64,000 bases of DNA from Odiellus spinosus (taxonomy: Eukaryota; Arthropoda; Arachnida; Opiliones; Phalangiidae). The stretch covers positions 20,927,600 through 20,991,599 of the forward strand of contig OY987226.1 in the NCBI GenBank assembly GCA_963920705.1. Reading direction: 5' to 3'. The notes beneath the pieces were generated by a model, which saw only the letters and a list, made by a program, of their open reading frames with translations, ran no database searches and was not told the DNA's origin. Positions 1 to 10,790 of the stretch are shown here, piece after piece (positions within the stretch are counted from its first letter, which is position 1; each line of letters opens with the position of its first letter). The translations under genes were made by a program, and so were the position numbers.

Positions 1-960
1 GAACAACAAGAGCCCGCTGCTGCCTATCTAGGCCACTAGCTCGCGCTGGACTTCTCAATGTCGCTACTCTAGTAAATGGTCTTTGTATAAACAAGACGGC
101 TCGATTTGTGTTTAGAACTTCCTGTCTCAGGAGTCAGGCTGTCTGTTAAAATGGAGTCGAAGGTTGACTTCAGCTCGCAAGTTCCGGAAGTGTGCGTAGG
201 GAAATTTTAGTGAGGTTCAAAATGGTGTAACTATTTTTTGGGAGTAAAGCGGTGTGTCGATCCGCCGCGATTTACGCCGGGCACTTGTTGTTCGTCGATT
301 TTGCCTACCTTTCATACTTCCCCCCGAAGGGGGTTATTATATACCTCTGATACCACGGAAAATGCCAACGATTTATTTATACTCAAACCTAGGAATGTTC
401 TTAAATTCAAGTTAAAAATCCAATTTTACAATGAAATTTTCATTTCTTTTCGAATGGTTTTTACTTTTTTTGATATTGTGGGCTATATTTTGAGTCTTTG
501 TGCTCCTAGCTTTTATCCGCAATGATCAAACTGTTATCTGTTTCGCGTACCAGATATTGCGCAAAAATGTTAACATGTTTTCCCGACCATTTGTCTATTC
601 GAACTGTTTTAATCTAAATTATCTGTCCATACACTGATTCCATTTTTGTGAGCAGATATCTACGGGTTAACCAATACTCAAACGGATAACTGTCAATTTA
701 ACTCTAATTCTATTATTTTTTCGGAAAATAAGCGACTCTTCATTTAAAAAAGCGTTTTACAGTTGGCTTGCAGATACAAGTCGCGGTTAAAAGACAGATA
801 GAAACATTATGTAAATAACTTTCCTACAGATATGGGCTTTACCGGTATCCGTTTCTCGTAGTTAGATTAAAAAATCCGTTTTTTCGATTTAGAACATGTT
901 AAAAACTAACAGTTTTTATCTGTGGAACGAACAATTACCTGGCGGCATAATAATCATACT
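1..960. other. No recognisable gene; AT-rich unique sequence
   Basis: I see no supported gene or repeat family here. A short stop-bounded open stretch on the + strand (about 94-213, containing an ATG at 151) has a coding-like look but no recognisable similarity and no splice context, so it is not called. The rest is AT-rich with stops in all frames at short intervals. Confidence 0.5.
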
Positions 961-2046
961 TAGAGAGGTTTAGAAAAGTCGAAAAATGTGTAGAAAATGC
1001 GAGAAAGGTCTAGAAAAGTCGGGAGGGGTCTAGAAAAGTCGGGAGGGGTCTAGAAAAGTCGGGAGAAGTCTAGAAAAGTCGGGAGAAGTCTAGAAAAGTC
1101 GGGAGAAGTCTAGAAAAGTCGGGAGGGGTCTAGAAAAGTCGGGAGGGGTCTAGAAAAGTCGGGAGGGGTCTAGAAAAGTCGAGAGAAGTCTAGAAAAGTC
1201 GAGAGAAGTCTAGAAAAGTCAAGAGAAGTCTAGAAAAGTCGGGAGAAGTCTAGAAAAGTCGGGAGAAGTCTAGAAAAGTCGGGAGGAGTCTAAAAAAGTC
1301 GGTAGGACTCTAAAAAAGTCGGGAGGAGTCTAAAAAAGTCGGGAGAAGTCTAAAAAAGTCGGGAGAAGTCTAAAAAAGTCGGGAGAAGTCTAAAAAAGTC
1401 GGGAGAAGTCTAAAAAAGTCGGGAGAAGTCTAGAAAAGTCGGGAGAAGTCTAGAAAAGTCGGGAGAAGTCTAGAAAAGTCGGGAGAAGTCTAGAAAAGTC
1501 GGGAGAAGTCTAGAAAAGTCGGGAGAAGTTTAGAAAAGTCGGGAGAAGTCTAGAAAAGTCGGGAGAAGTCTAGAAAAGTCGGGAGAAGTCTAGAAAAGTC
1601 GGGAGAAGTCTAGAAAAGTCGGGAGGAGTCTAAAGAAGTCGGGAGAAGTCTAGAAAAGTCGGGAGAAGTCTAGAAAAGTCGGGAGAAGTTTAGAAAAGTC
1701 GGGAGAAGTTTAGAAAAGTCGGGAGAAGTTTAGAAAAGTCGGGAGAAGTTTAGAAAAGTCGGGAGAAGTTTAGAAAAGTCGGGAGAAGTTTAGAAAAGTC
1801 GGGAGAAGTTTAGAAAAGTCGGGAGAAGTTTAGAAAAGTCGGGAGAAGTTTAGAAAAGTCGGGAGAAGTTTTAAAAAGTCGGGAGAAGTTTAGAAAAGTC
1901 GGGAGAAGTTTAGAAAAGTCGGGAGAAGTTCAGAAAAGTCGGGAGAAGTTCAGAAAAGTCGGGAGTAGGTCTAGAAAAGTCGGGGGTAGGTCTAGAAAAG
2001 TCAGGAGAGGCAACAAAAGTCGGGAGAGGTCTATAGAAAAGTCTAG
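961..2046. repeat. 20-bp minisatellite, about 54 copies
   Basis: Tandem array whose commonest unit is TCTAGAAAAGTCGGGAGAAG. The register is almost perfectly 20 bp over most of the array. Variants come in blocks: GGGAGGGG near the left end, TAAAAAAG around 1291-1420, and GTTTAGAAAAG from about 1690 to 1920. Clustering of variants in neighbouring copies is the usual sign of local slippage or unequal exchange. No terminal inverted repeat was found flanking this array. Confidence 0.95.
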
Positions 2047-2104
2047 AAATTATTTTAAGTTTTAGCGAATGAAGTTCATGTGTTTTTGCTAGTTCTTCTA
2101 TTAT

Positions 2105-2463
2105 TAAGTATCTATAATCAGAAGCCGATGAAACCCTCCTTTGAAGTCTATTACTCCCGGGTCTTGTCTACCCTTCTCTGTATGGGTTATTCTCAAAAGG
2201 CGCGTTTCGTACGCCTCCTAACGGTAGATGTTTTCGGAGCGGGAGCTCGTCGAGCGAATATCTCTAGCAGCCTTGGAGTTCGTCCAAAAAACGTCCTCGT
2301 TTGTGGAGAGAGAGAATTTCCAATTTTCCGTAGACAGGGGGGATGAAGTAGGACCCCTTCTAACTCGTAAAATTGGGAATGTTACCCATACAGATAGGAG
2401 CGCTATATGGAGCATTGGAGTAGTAGACTTCTAAGGAGGATTTCATCGGCTTCTGCTATAATT
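2105..2463. mobile_element. Foldback (inverted-repeat) element, about 360 bp
   Basis: The left end (CAGAAGCCGATGAAACCCTC and onwards) reappears as its reverse complement at the right end (ending GGATTTCATCGGCTTCTG). Imperfect complementarity continues inward for about 100 bp, including GTATGGGT near 2180 matching ACCCATAC near 2388. The interior carries no recognisable coding sequence; the open frames here on both strands mirror each other because of the palindrome. A target-site duplication was not resolved. It is probably a MITE. Confidence 0.7.
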
Positions 2464-2465
2464 AA

Positions 2466-3164
2466 TGAACCATGGACAAGAATAAATTACGTATATATAA
2501 ATTATAATTTTCCAATAAGGTATTTCTGGAAAACGATTAGAATTTAGCGATAATAAATAAAATATAAATGAACGCTATCAAATCATCTAGTTTGAGTATT
2601 GATAACCGGAAATGGATATAACTGGGAAAATAACACCGGAAACGATAACTATACAACCGAATCAAGCCGAGTGATCAGCGTGAACCATACTACGCTCAAC
2701 TCAGCCTTTATCGTTCGTTTCAGTTTGATTATATTGGGAATTAATATCAAACGCGTTGATATCGTAAGTTGATACCCGACTACGTAGCCAGATTAGCCAG
2801 GTATTAAAGGAACACTGACATCAAAATCCGGAAATTGAAAATTCAAATACCGTGTGAAAATGTCCCGAATGTCGTGATATTCAGATCTTCAAAACGCCTT
2901 ATCTTAAAAGATATAATCGTAAGCCTATATTATCTCTATGTATCCAGCAGACAATGCTATCTATAAGCGGTTTCTCTGTCTGGGTAAGACCTATACCATG
3001 TATCACGTCGATTGAAAGTTAAATAACGTTTGAACTTAGATCAGTTTATTAACTCGAAATAAACTACTTCTGTTAGTTCTGTTCAAGGCGAGAGTTAGCT
3101 TCGTGGGAGAAAAAAAGGTGGATAAAAATACATAACTACATATTGCTATATAGTGTGTCAAATA
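2466..3164. other. No recognisable feature
   Basis: AT-rich sequence between two transposons. No gene, RNA or repeat of a family seen elsewhere in the window was recognised. Confidence 0.5.
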
Positions 3165-3862
3165 GAGCTAGGAATTTTGTTAATTGAATAAGAACATCGT
3201 GGATGTCAATTAGATATTATCCGTTCGCGAAAACAATATCCATTTCTTATTCGAGTTAACGTATCTGAATGTAAGGTAAACTTTTTATTCGTACTGATTG
3301 TCATAGGAAATTTATACAAGTTATTCATTCGCCGATAAGAAACATTTGAAACTCGAGTTTCTTCGCGGATTTTAACCCAAAATGAGATCTTGAAGCTAGA
3401 ATGTCATTTAGTCGGTTCCTTTCAATTTAGATTAAAATATAATTATTATATTTCATTCTACACGGTTTTGAGAAACATCATATTTTTATCTTGGCATTAT
3501 CCGTTTTAATAAACGCGCAATTTATTTATCAAGCTTCAAATTGTTATCTCTGGATAATTTGGTACACGTCTGTAGAGGTCGGGGTTTGAACAAGATTATC
3601 CACAAATATTTGGTTAATCAGTTAATCATAAAAAATAATAGGTTAATTATTCGCGATTACGTTGCATTTATCATAGACTTCCCGTGAATAATTTCAAAAT
3701 ATGAATAAAGATAAAACAAACAGAAATCATCTTATCCAAACCCCGACCTCTACACGTCTGTTTATATAATTTGTGGTGTTTATATTAAGAAACAATTTAT
3801 CCGAGATTAAAATATCTGAAAAAAGCCTAGTTATCAATAGATTCATTATCCGATTCCGATTT
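3165..3862 (-). mobile_element. GAGCTCGG-family element (copy 1), interrupted by a nested MITE
   Basis: This copy reads in the opposite orientation to the copies at 5600 and 27385 and matches them along its length, apart from a 188-bp interruption (a 180-bp insert plus one extra copy of its 8-bp duplication). The left end is GAGCTAGGAAT, preceded by TA; the right end is degraded after TCCGATTCCGA. Family members are about 460-530 bp, have GAGCTCGGAAT ends and lie next to TA dinucleotides, which suggests a TA-targeting element such as a Tc1/mariner-type MITE. This classification is inference. Confidence 0.75.
3573..3752. mobile_element. hAT-like MITE with 8-bp target duplication, nested in a GAGCTCGG element
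   Basis: 180-bp element with ends TAGAGGTCGGGGTTTG and its reverse complement CAAACCCCGACCTCTA. It is flanked by the direct repeat CACGTCTG at 3565-3572 and 3753-3760. The host GAGCTCGG family is continuous across this point in its other copies (for example around 27468-27480), so the uninterrupted site is also seen. An 8-bp duplication fits the hAT superfamily. Related copies lie at 17709-17878 and, truncated, at 19221-19357. Confidence 0.85.
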
Positions 3863-4138
3863 TGGTGTGAAAGCTCAAATGTTGAGATCAGATTCTTTTA
3901 TGTGTTTTAAATTGTTTTGGAAGTAAAAATAATCTTCCGTCAGTTGTTCTTTAAAAATTAATTTAGGAATAACACCAACTGTTAACGCGTTTACGGAATT
4001 GCAATTTCACGTTACGCGAATTAGACGTCAGAGCATCGAACTTGGATTAAAGTGGCGTTCGTCTAGTATTTAGTGTGGGTTAGGACTTCAGTTGGATCAT
4101 ACATCGTTTCAGTATTTCAATATAATAGGCTCTTCAAC

Positions 4139-7097
4139 ATGAACAGCGTTACGTTAGCTGTGGTTTTCGGCTGTCTACTCCTAGTTTCCAACGTTCTATT
4201 TACTGAGGCCAAAGAATTCAATTTTGGTACGTATTTTAAACCTGTCCCAGAACAAGTATTTTACTTAAAAGGACTAGGGCTCGGCGATTGGATAAAATAT
4301 TACTAGAGCTCGGAATTCGTATAATTTTTATTAATTGCATAAAATCTACTAAATTCTGATGTATATTATCTGTTTCATTAAAAATAGACTATTTTTCATT
4401 CGAGTTAACTTATTCGAAGATAAAGTAAAAAACCATAATTCACATCCGTTTTTATCCAAAAATGGATTTATCTTAGAATATTATCCGCGTTATAAGTTCG
4501 GATAAAAAAATACAAAATTTATTTTCGTGAAAAATAACGAATAAAAAGATGATTTAAAATCTTATTTTCGCTGTTTTATTTATATTCTTCAAATTAAAAG
4601 TCAATTTGAAATATTTTCTTATATTTTTGACTAATTCTGGAAATGCGAATTTTCTTATCCATCGTTATACGTTTGAATACGAGTAATTCGTTCGTAGATA
4701 AAGCGCCAAACGCTTATCTTCGGGTAAACCTTTTACAATTATACAAATATACAAATTTCATTTTTTAGTTACGAACAATTTTATCCGAAAATAAAATATA
4801 TGAAAATATACGAATAACAGAACCGAGCTCTAAATATTACCATTTAATTTATCAACAAGGAATTAATTTTTAGTAATTTTAACCGCATCAAGCAATGTAA
4901 AGTTTCTTTAGATAGAATTTCAGCTCAATTTAATCCACGATTAACCGCTTATTCCAATTTATCCATTTATAATTTACAGACTCATAAGTGAGTTTTCTGA
5001 ATTAGTTTAATTAACATTTGTTATTGTTGCTAAATCATATCTCCATTTATTTTAAAGATATTCGTGAAAATAATATTTTAACCTATAGTCCGAATAATCA
5101 ATGACCGGCATCATATTTGCTCAAAATAATTTGGAGGGAAATTTCCCGAAATATTTATTTTTCATTCAATCTTCGAGCCTTTGTCGAATGGTTAAACGGT
5201 TAACCAAAAACACACCCTATTTTTAAAATGATAAACCGTTGTTTAAAACGATGTGATTTTTTTATTATTGAAAGATAAATTATAAAATGAGAGAACTGTA
5301 AAATTAACAGGAATGTTACGGTTAATCGTAAATAATCGCAAAATTAGTAAAAATTCCCAGCTCCAATTAAAGTAATGAACTGATTTTATTTTTATTCGTC
5401 ATGGCTCAGACATAAGCAGTTTGAGAAGCGATGATTTGTTTAAAATTGCGACTAAAAACCTGAGGATGGATCATCAATTGCTGGGAAAGTCAGCGGCCGC
5501 GTATTCGGGCAGCGGTGGAAGCATACAAACGACGTCACCATTAATCGAAGGAATCAACTCTTTGTCAGTATTACTTATCAATATTACTCATCAGAGCTAG
5601 AGCTCGGAATCGGATAATGAATAACTTAGGATATCCATTTATAACTAGGCTTTTTACAGATATTTTAATCTCGGATAAATGGTTTGTTAATTTATACAAA
5701 CAGAGATAAAATTTTAAACTTGATTTATAAACAAATTACGCGTTTATTCAAACGGATAATGCCAAGATAAAAATATGACGTTTCTCGAAATCCGTGTAGA
5801 ATTAAATATAATTATATTTGAATCTAAATTGAAAAGAACCGACTAAATTACTACATTCTAGCTACAAAATCTCAATTTGGGTTAAAATCCGCGAAGAAAC
5901 TCGAGTTTAAAATTGTTCTTGTCGGCGAATGAAGAACGTATCAATTCCCTATAACAATGAGTAAGAATAAAAAGTTTACATTTAGTTACGTTAACTCGAA
6001 TAAGAAATGGATATTTTTTCGCGAACGGATAATATCTGAGTGACATTCACAATGGTCTTATTCAATTAACAAAAGTTTTACGAATTCCGAGTTCTACTCA
6101 GAGCTAAAGTTATAATAAGGAAATTTTCAATGATGATGAGTAACTAATATCGGTAGCAAGGTCGTAACGGAAAATAGGTTTAGTACATTTTCGAAATTTC
6201 GACGTATGGTTTTCACATTAGTGTCCGATATAAAAGTTTTCATTTGCAAAATTTGGTCATAATATAATCAGGGATATAGTAAAAGCGTCTTAAAATAGAT
6301 CTACTTCCAGTTACTTTACTACAGCCAAGGTCATTTAAAGCTAGGAATATCTTAGTTTTATAAATCCCCTTTAAAATCGCCTTGTTTTTATTACTTAGCA
6401 GACGACGTGGGCCATAACAATTTGCGAAGTCAAAGCTAAGCTGTGTGCATTAGGAAAGATGATTTTTAAAGGGACAAATTCTAGAGTAGATAGGGCCTTT
6501 AAAATCAGGTTTCGCTAGTATATCTTCTCCAAGACATAGTCCACTAATAACATTATCCATATCCAGGATCAAATTTGAACAGTGGCACGGTGGCGCCGCC
6601 AGATGGTGGTCAAGGGCGGATCTGCTTCCATGTTCGGGAAGCCTAGAAATTTAGGTTAATGGGCCCCAAATATTATCTTAGTTCGCTTTTTAAATGATCC
6701 TGGTGGCGCCACTGCTGAGTGAAGTAGAGATGGGGAAGCAAAGTACTCGACTGCAAGCGAAACCGCGAACCCAAGTCAACTAGGTGGGGCCCCTTCCAGA
6801 GTTCAGTGAACGGGGGCCCTTAGTAATAACGATAGAATATATTAATAATGAGGGACCCGTGGCGAGCGAAAAAAAAAAAAAAAGAAGCCCAACAGAGTGT
6901 ATCACTCAAAAATAAAATCAGACGCCAGGATTTCGTCGCTATGCCAGTAATTTTTAACTAGTAATTTTAACGATATTTTTTCCAGTGTTGACGCTATAGG
7001 AAACGCTTTGTACGCTATTCTGCAGACATTAGGTTTGGTTCCGGCTCAAGAAGCCTATCAGCACGTCTACTACAGCGACCAGTGTCGATATTATTAA
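4139..7097 (+). CDS. Family A secreted Gly/Ser-rich protein, gene A1 (3 exons)
   Basis: Three-exon model with coding exons 4139-4226, 5410-5563 and 6986-7097, giving 117 residues. Exon 1 encodes a start and a signal peptide with a hydrophobic core (V-V-F-G-C-L-L-L-V), likely cut after T-E-A. The donor is GTACGT; the intron is phase 1. Exon 2 follows an acceptor at 5408-5409 and is open throughout, encoding a middle region with A-A-A-Y-S-G-S-G-G; its donor is GTCAGT, phase 2. Exon 3 encodes VDAIGNALYAILQTLGLVP and a short Tyr-rich tail with one Cys, ending at TAA. Phases and motif order match A2 and A3, which is the main support. Intron 1 holds a GAGCTCGG element (4306-4830) and intron 2 another (5600-6094). 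A TCAGT initiator-like motif lies at 4088-4092 and ATTAAA at 7165-7170. The function is unknown; a secreted structural or antimicrobial role is only a guess. Confidence 0.72.
4306..4830 (-). mobile_element. GAGCTCGG-family element (divergent subfamily) in A1 intron 1
   Basis: 525 bp between GAGCTCGGAATTCG and CCGAGCTC, with TA on both sides (4304-4305, 4831-4832). Its interior differs from the common subfamily but matches, in reverse complement, the element at 24338-24801 in intron 1 of A2. No coding capacity is seen. Confidence 0.8.
5600..6094 (+). mobile_element. GAGCTCGG-family element (common subfamily) in A1 intron 2
   Basis: 495 bp starting GAGCTCGGAATCGG and ending CGAATTCCGAGTTC, flanked by TA (5598-5599, 6095-6096). 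It aligns along its length with the copies at 27385-27888 and 34468-34930. Confidence 0.8.
6580..6714. mobile_element. Possible short TIR element (CAGTGGC ends)
   Basis: Starts CAGTGGCACGGTGGCGCC and ends GGTGGCGCCACTG, so the two ends are inverted copies over roughly 7-12 bp. The ends resemble hAT termini, but no target duplication is visible, so the call is tentative. It lies in intron 2 of A1. Confidence 0.35.
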
Positions 7098-7344
7098 AAA
7101 ACATGTATAAAAATGTATTCAATTATATTTATATTATAAACGATATCTGGTTAAAGTTATTTGTATTAAAATATTTCAAATTTTTATACGATGAATTGTG
7201 TGTTTTTCACTCAAATCGGCAGTACACAGATGAACTAGTTTATAGTATCATTTCTCATAATAGAAAAACAAAAACTCATATATTACCAAAGAACGAGGGA
7301 ACCAAAAGTCTAAATACATCCTCGCATACTTGATACAGATTCGT

Positions 7345-7490
7345 GAATCATTCTAAACGGCGAACGCAACCAAATAACAAGTGTTTTTTTAATCAATTCC
7401 TAATCGTTTAAATAGGCCTAATCCATGATTAAAAATTTTTACAAACAAAAATTAAACTAGAAATCAATTTATAACTTAAAGGGTAAAAGA
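7345..7490 (+). mobile_element. Degraded fragment of the AGGGAGAATGC/TTAA MITE family
   Basis: The stretch containing CGCAACCAAATAACAAGTG followed by AATAGGCCTAATCC matches the left portion of the copies at 10905 and 20351. The terminal sequence is mutated, no right end is found, and the fragment stops near 7490. Confidence 0.6.
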
Positions 7491-7970
7491 AAACAGATGT
7501 ATCATTTTCTTGATTTTACGTTTTCCTGAATCTACGTTATCGAAAACCTAAGAAAAACATCAACTCTTATTTTTAAGCATCTCCTAAATATGATAGAAAA
7601 GGTTTTAAAGATCGGACTTCGTTGTCTGCTAAAAGCAAGGAGTCCCTGCTTTTAAATTTCCGAGAAAATCATCGGAGAATAGGCTTAGTTGGATTCAGGA
7701 GATCCTGAATTTCTTCGCAATGAAGGGTCATCGATCAATCGAATGACATTGGAAGTCTCACGGAGGCTCAGAAATGCGAAGAAATCGATAATGTATGAAT
7801 ATTTAAGGCAATCAAGAAAGAACCGATTTTAACAGTGCTAAGCGGATAACGCCATTGTTGGGCCATCATGCGTATCATTTGAAAAACTATATCTCGGCCA
7901 TTTAAAGGCTGACCTCTCTTGATTGTTCATTTTCATTAAATTCAAACATGACTAAACTTTAGAAATTATT
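7491..7970. other. No gene; partly repeat-like
   Basis: Contains a fragment (about 7665-7770) weakly resembling the interior of the TTAA MITE family (GGCTTAG...GGATTCAGGAGATCCTGA). Otherwise nothing is recognised. Confidence 0.4.
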
Positions 7971-7974
7971 TTAA

Positions 7975-8416
7975 AGGGAAACTTGGAGCTAAAAGTGAAA
8001 CAGCTTTTGAAATTATTTTCGGAATCACAATGCCGAAAACGTACCCTAGAATTTTCAAAACAATTTTTAGACACGTTTTGGTGTTTAAATTAATTATTAA
8101 AGTTTGGTTAAGTTTGAATAAAAGTAAATATAACTTGAATAATATGCCTGCGTTTGACGCCCAAGGTCTTGGCCATCAAACTCCGGCCTTTTCTTTTAAT
8201 GAACGGACATTACAAGCGCTGCTGAAAGGCGTCAATAATATTATTGGCCCGAATTTATATTTACTTTTATTCAAATTTTATCAAACTTTAGAAATTAATT
8301 TAAACATCCAAAAATGCGTCTAATAATTGTTTGAACATCACATCAAGTCTCAAAATTCGAAAAAAAGGTAATTTAATCATGTGATTTAGGTCTTTCACTT
8401 TTAGGCTGCATTCTCC
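7975..8416. mobile_element. TTAA-associated inverted-repeat element, second family, copy 1
   Basis: Begins at TTAA (7971-7974) with AGGGAAACTTGGAGCTAAAA and ends near GCATTCTCC at about 8416. The left and right halves are imperfect inverted copies over about 200 bp: the stretch around 8070-8130 (GTTTAAATTAATTATTAAAG) pairs with that around 8283-8305. It shares start and interior with the element at 53913. The right flank has lost its TTAA. No coding function is assigned. Confidence 0.6.
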
Positions 8417-8670
8417 GTTTGGGACAAATAATTTAGTACGTGATGTAATTTTCCTATATTAGCGATTCTTACAATTCAGAGGACTTTACAAAAATGACGT
8501 TTATATACAAAACAGCTTTATCGTGACAGAGGGTTAGGTATTTAGGTTAGGTTTAGTTTTGAATAGAAAAGGTTTAATTTGAAAACCATTGACCGACCCA
8601 CAAACCATGCTCGCGCAAGTCGACGGTCATTTTCTCCTGTAGTTTTAATAAGGATAGTATATAGTCCTAA

Positions 8671-8987
8671 CAAGAATCCATTCAGGTTCCATAAGAATAT
8701 GGGAGGGCCGCGATTCAATAACCATCTTCCCAAACTTTTTAGCAAAAGTTCGTCCGCTTCGAATCGATTTTTCAAGTAAATCGCTCCTGACATTATATTA
8801 TTAACCCCCGCCACTAACGACCTTGACATAATATTTTGGGTAATAAAAATGGAGCCGACCGAAAAAAGATCTAAGCGTACAAATGTTGCGAAAATTGCAG
8901 ACGAACTTTTGTTACAAAGTTTGGGAGGATGGTACCAGAGGCTAAAGCTATACTCCCACATTCTTATGGAACCTGAATGGATTCTTG
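8671..8987. mobile_element. CAAGAA-ended MITE with 7-bp target duplication, copy 1
   Basis: 317 bp beginning CAAGAATCCATTCAGGTTCC and ending with the reverse complement. Flanks GTCCTAA (8664-8670) and GTACTAA (8988-8994) match in 6 of 7 positions. The arms extend inward about 40 bp. The open frame on the - strand across this element is an artefact of the palindrome. A 7-bp duplication is unusual and is known for some P-superfamily elements (1360, Galileo); the assignment is inference. Confidence 0.78.
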
Positions 8988-9236
8988 GTACTAATGAGTG
9001 ACTCGTTGCAAACGAGAAAAAAAGCCTAACAGAGAGTGTTACTCAAAGATAAAAGTGCCAAAATGTGGGTCAGTCATTACTGGTGGAAAAAGAAGAAAAA
9101 TGAAATGGTCGTCAAGTGGGTATTGTCAAAATTGATTTACACTAGCGAAGGCGTAAAAGGTTACCCTCTCCAAAGGTGGAATCTACTATAGAATGACTTT
9201 AAAATTTCCATAGGCCGAATTTATAGGTCATTTTTA

Positions 9237-9592
9237 GCTACACCCCTCTCCCTAGGTACTGCATTCGATAGTTGAAAATAACGACTATCATGTAGTCGCG
9301 AATGGCTACTTGAAAAACGCGAATACCTCTTAATTTTGACAGGAAAAATGTTTGTGAAAAGAGCCAAGACGAAGGGAATATGAAATGGGGCAGATGCGAA
9401 GGGTATGTGAAAAGGACCGATGTAAAGGGCGGGCCAATAGGATCAAGATAAAGGGAGGGCAAAAAAATCGAAAAGTTGAAAATCGAAAAGTTGAAAATCG
9501 AAATGTCGAAAAATTAAAATTGGAAAAATGAAAAGTCGAAAAATGAAGTCACATCATTATTTTCAGGCTTTTTCAAATGTCAGGGGTGTAGC
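9237..9592. mobile_element. Small TIR element with TTA duplication (PIF/Harbinger-like candidate)
   Basis: Ends GCTACACCCCT and AGGGGTGTAGC are perfect 11-bp inverted copies, flanked by TTA at 9234-9236 and 9593-9595. The host sequence on both sides joins up as in the foldback element at 62 kb, so this is an insertion. A 3-bp TWA duplication is typical of PIF/Harbinger elements. Inside is a short run of AAAATCGAAAAGTTG-like repeats (9466-9530). Confidence 0.6.
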
Positions 9593-9715
9593 TTAAGGGC
9601 TTCACCATCTTGTTTTATTCGTATTCTTTTCTATAACTATAACTTTCTAATTTCTAAGACTTTCATATTTCTTTCCGCGGAAATTTATGATTTCTGTCCT
9701 TTCACGGATTCACAA

Positions 9716-10500
9716 TTTATGATATTTTCTAATATTATTCACAATTTATGATATTTTCTAATATTATTCACAATTTATGATATTTTTCTAATATTATTCA
9801 CAATTTATGATATTTTTAATATTATTCACAATTTATGATATTTTTAATATTATTCACAATTTATGATATTTTTAATATTATTCACAATTTATGATATTTT
9901 TAATATTATTCACAATTTATGATATTTTTAATATTATTCGTAATTTATGATATTTTTTAATATTATTCACAATTTTTGATATTTTTTAATATTACTCACA
10001 ATTTTTGATATTTTTTAATATTACTCACAATTTATGATATTTTTCTAATATTATTCACAATTTATATTTTCTAATATTAACAATTTATATTTTCTAATAT
10101 TAACAAATTATATTTTTAATAATATTCGTAATTTATGATATTTTTTAATATTATTCACAATTTTTGATATTTTTTAATATTACTCACAATTTTTGATATT
10201 TTTTAATATTACTCACAATTTATGATATTTTTCTAATATTATTCACAATTTTTGATATTTTTTAATATTATTCACAATTTATGATATTTTCTAATATTAT
10301 TCACAATTTATGATATTTTATAATATTATTCACAATTTATGAAATTTTTTAATATTATTCACAATTTTTGATATTTTTTTAATATTATTCACAATTTATG
10401 ATATTTTTCTAATATTATTCACAATTTATGATATTTTTCTAATATTATTCACAATTTTTGATATTTTTCTAATATTATTCACAATTTATGATGTTTTTAA
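9716..10500. repeat. AT-rich tandem array, 27-31 bp unit
   Basis: About 27 imperfect copies of CACAATTTATGATATTTTTAATATTATT, with length changes in the T run and a TTTTTGATA variant in some copies. The first copies continue straight out of the transposon-derived sequence CACGGATTCACAATTTATG, which suggests how the array arose. Confidence 0.9.
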
Positions 10501-10790
10501 ATATATTTATTTATTGTTAGAGAAAATGAAAAGTCGATTTATTATGCTTCGTTCCATTTCATCTCGAATAAACGTATTGTTGATTCGGTCTACGTATACA
10601 CTATTTTAATGTGTGTATGAACTGAATCCTATCTCAGATTCGTAAGCATTAAATTATCAGGACAATTGATAAGAAGAGTCTAAGGACACGCGTGTTTACA
10701 TCTTAAAGAGTTAAACAAATACTATCACCACGCAAGTTGATTAAAAAGACTCAGTTAAACGTTAGCAGTGAAAGCGCATATACTCGATAA

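Larger units (their letters stand above)
9130..10500. mobile_element. Degraded relative of the foldback element at 61541, expanded by a tandem array
   Basis: The stretch 9133-9236 (ending AGGCCGAATTTATAGGTCAT) matches 62040-62152 of the large foldback element. After an inserted element (9237-9592), the stretch 9600-9720 matches its subterminal part (ATTTCTAAGACTTTCATATT and onwards). The copy then runs into a tandem array that appears to derive from its own CACAATTTATGATATT sequence. No coding capacity is seen. Confidence 0.65.

Noticed and set aside
94..213. Open stretch with an ATG at 151 near the left edge
   Set aside because: Short, no similarity recognised, and the neighbouring exon context cannot be assessed at the window edge.
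8542..8961. 139-codon frame on the - strand
   Set aside because: It runs through the palindromic CAAGAA element and resembles no protein; the opposite strand is open as well for the same reason.
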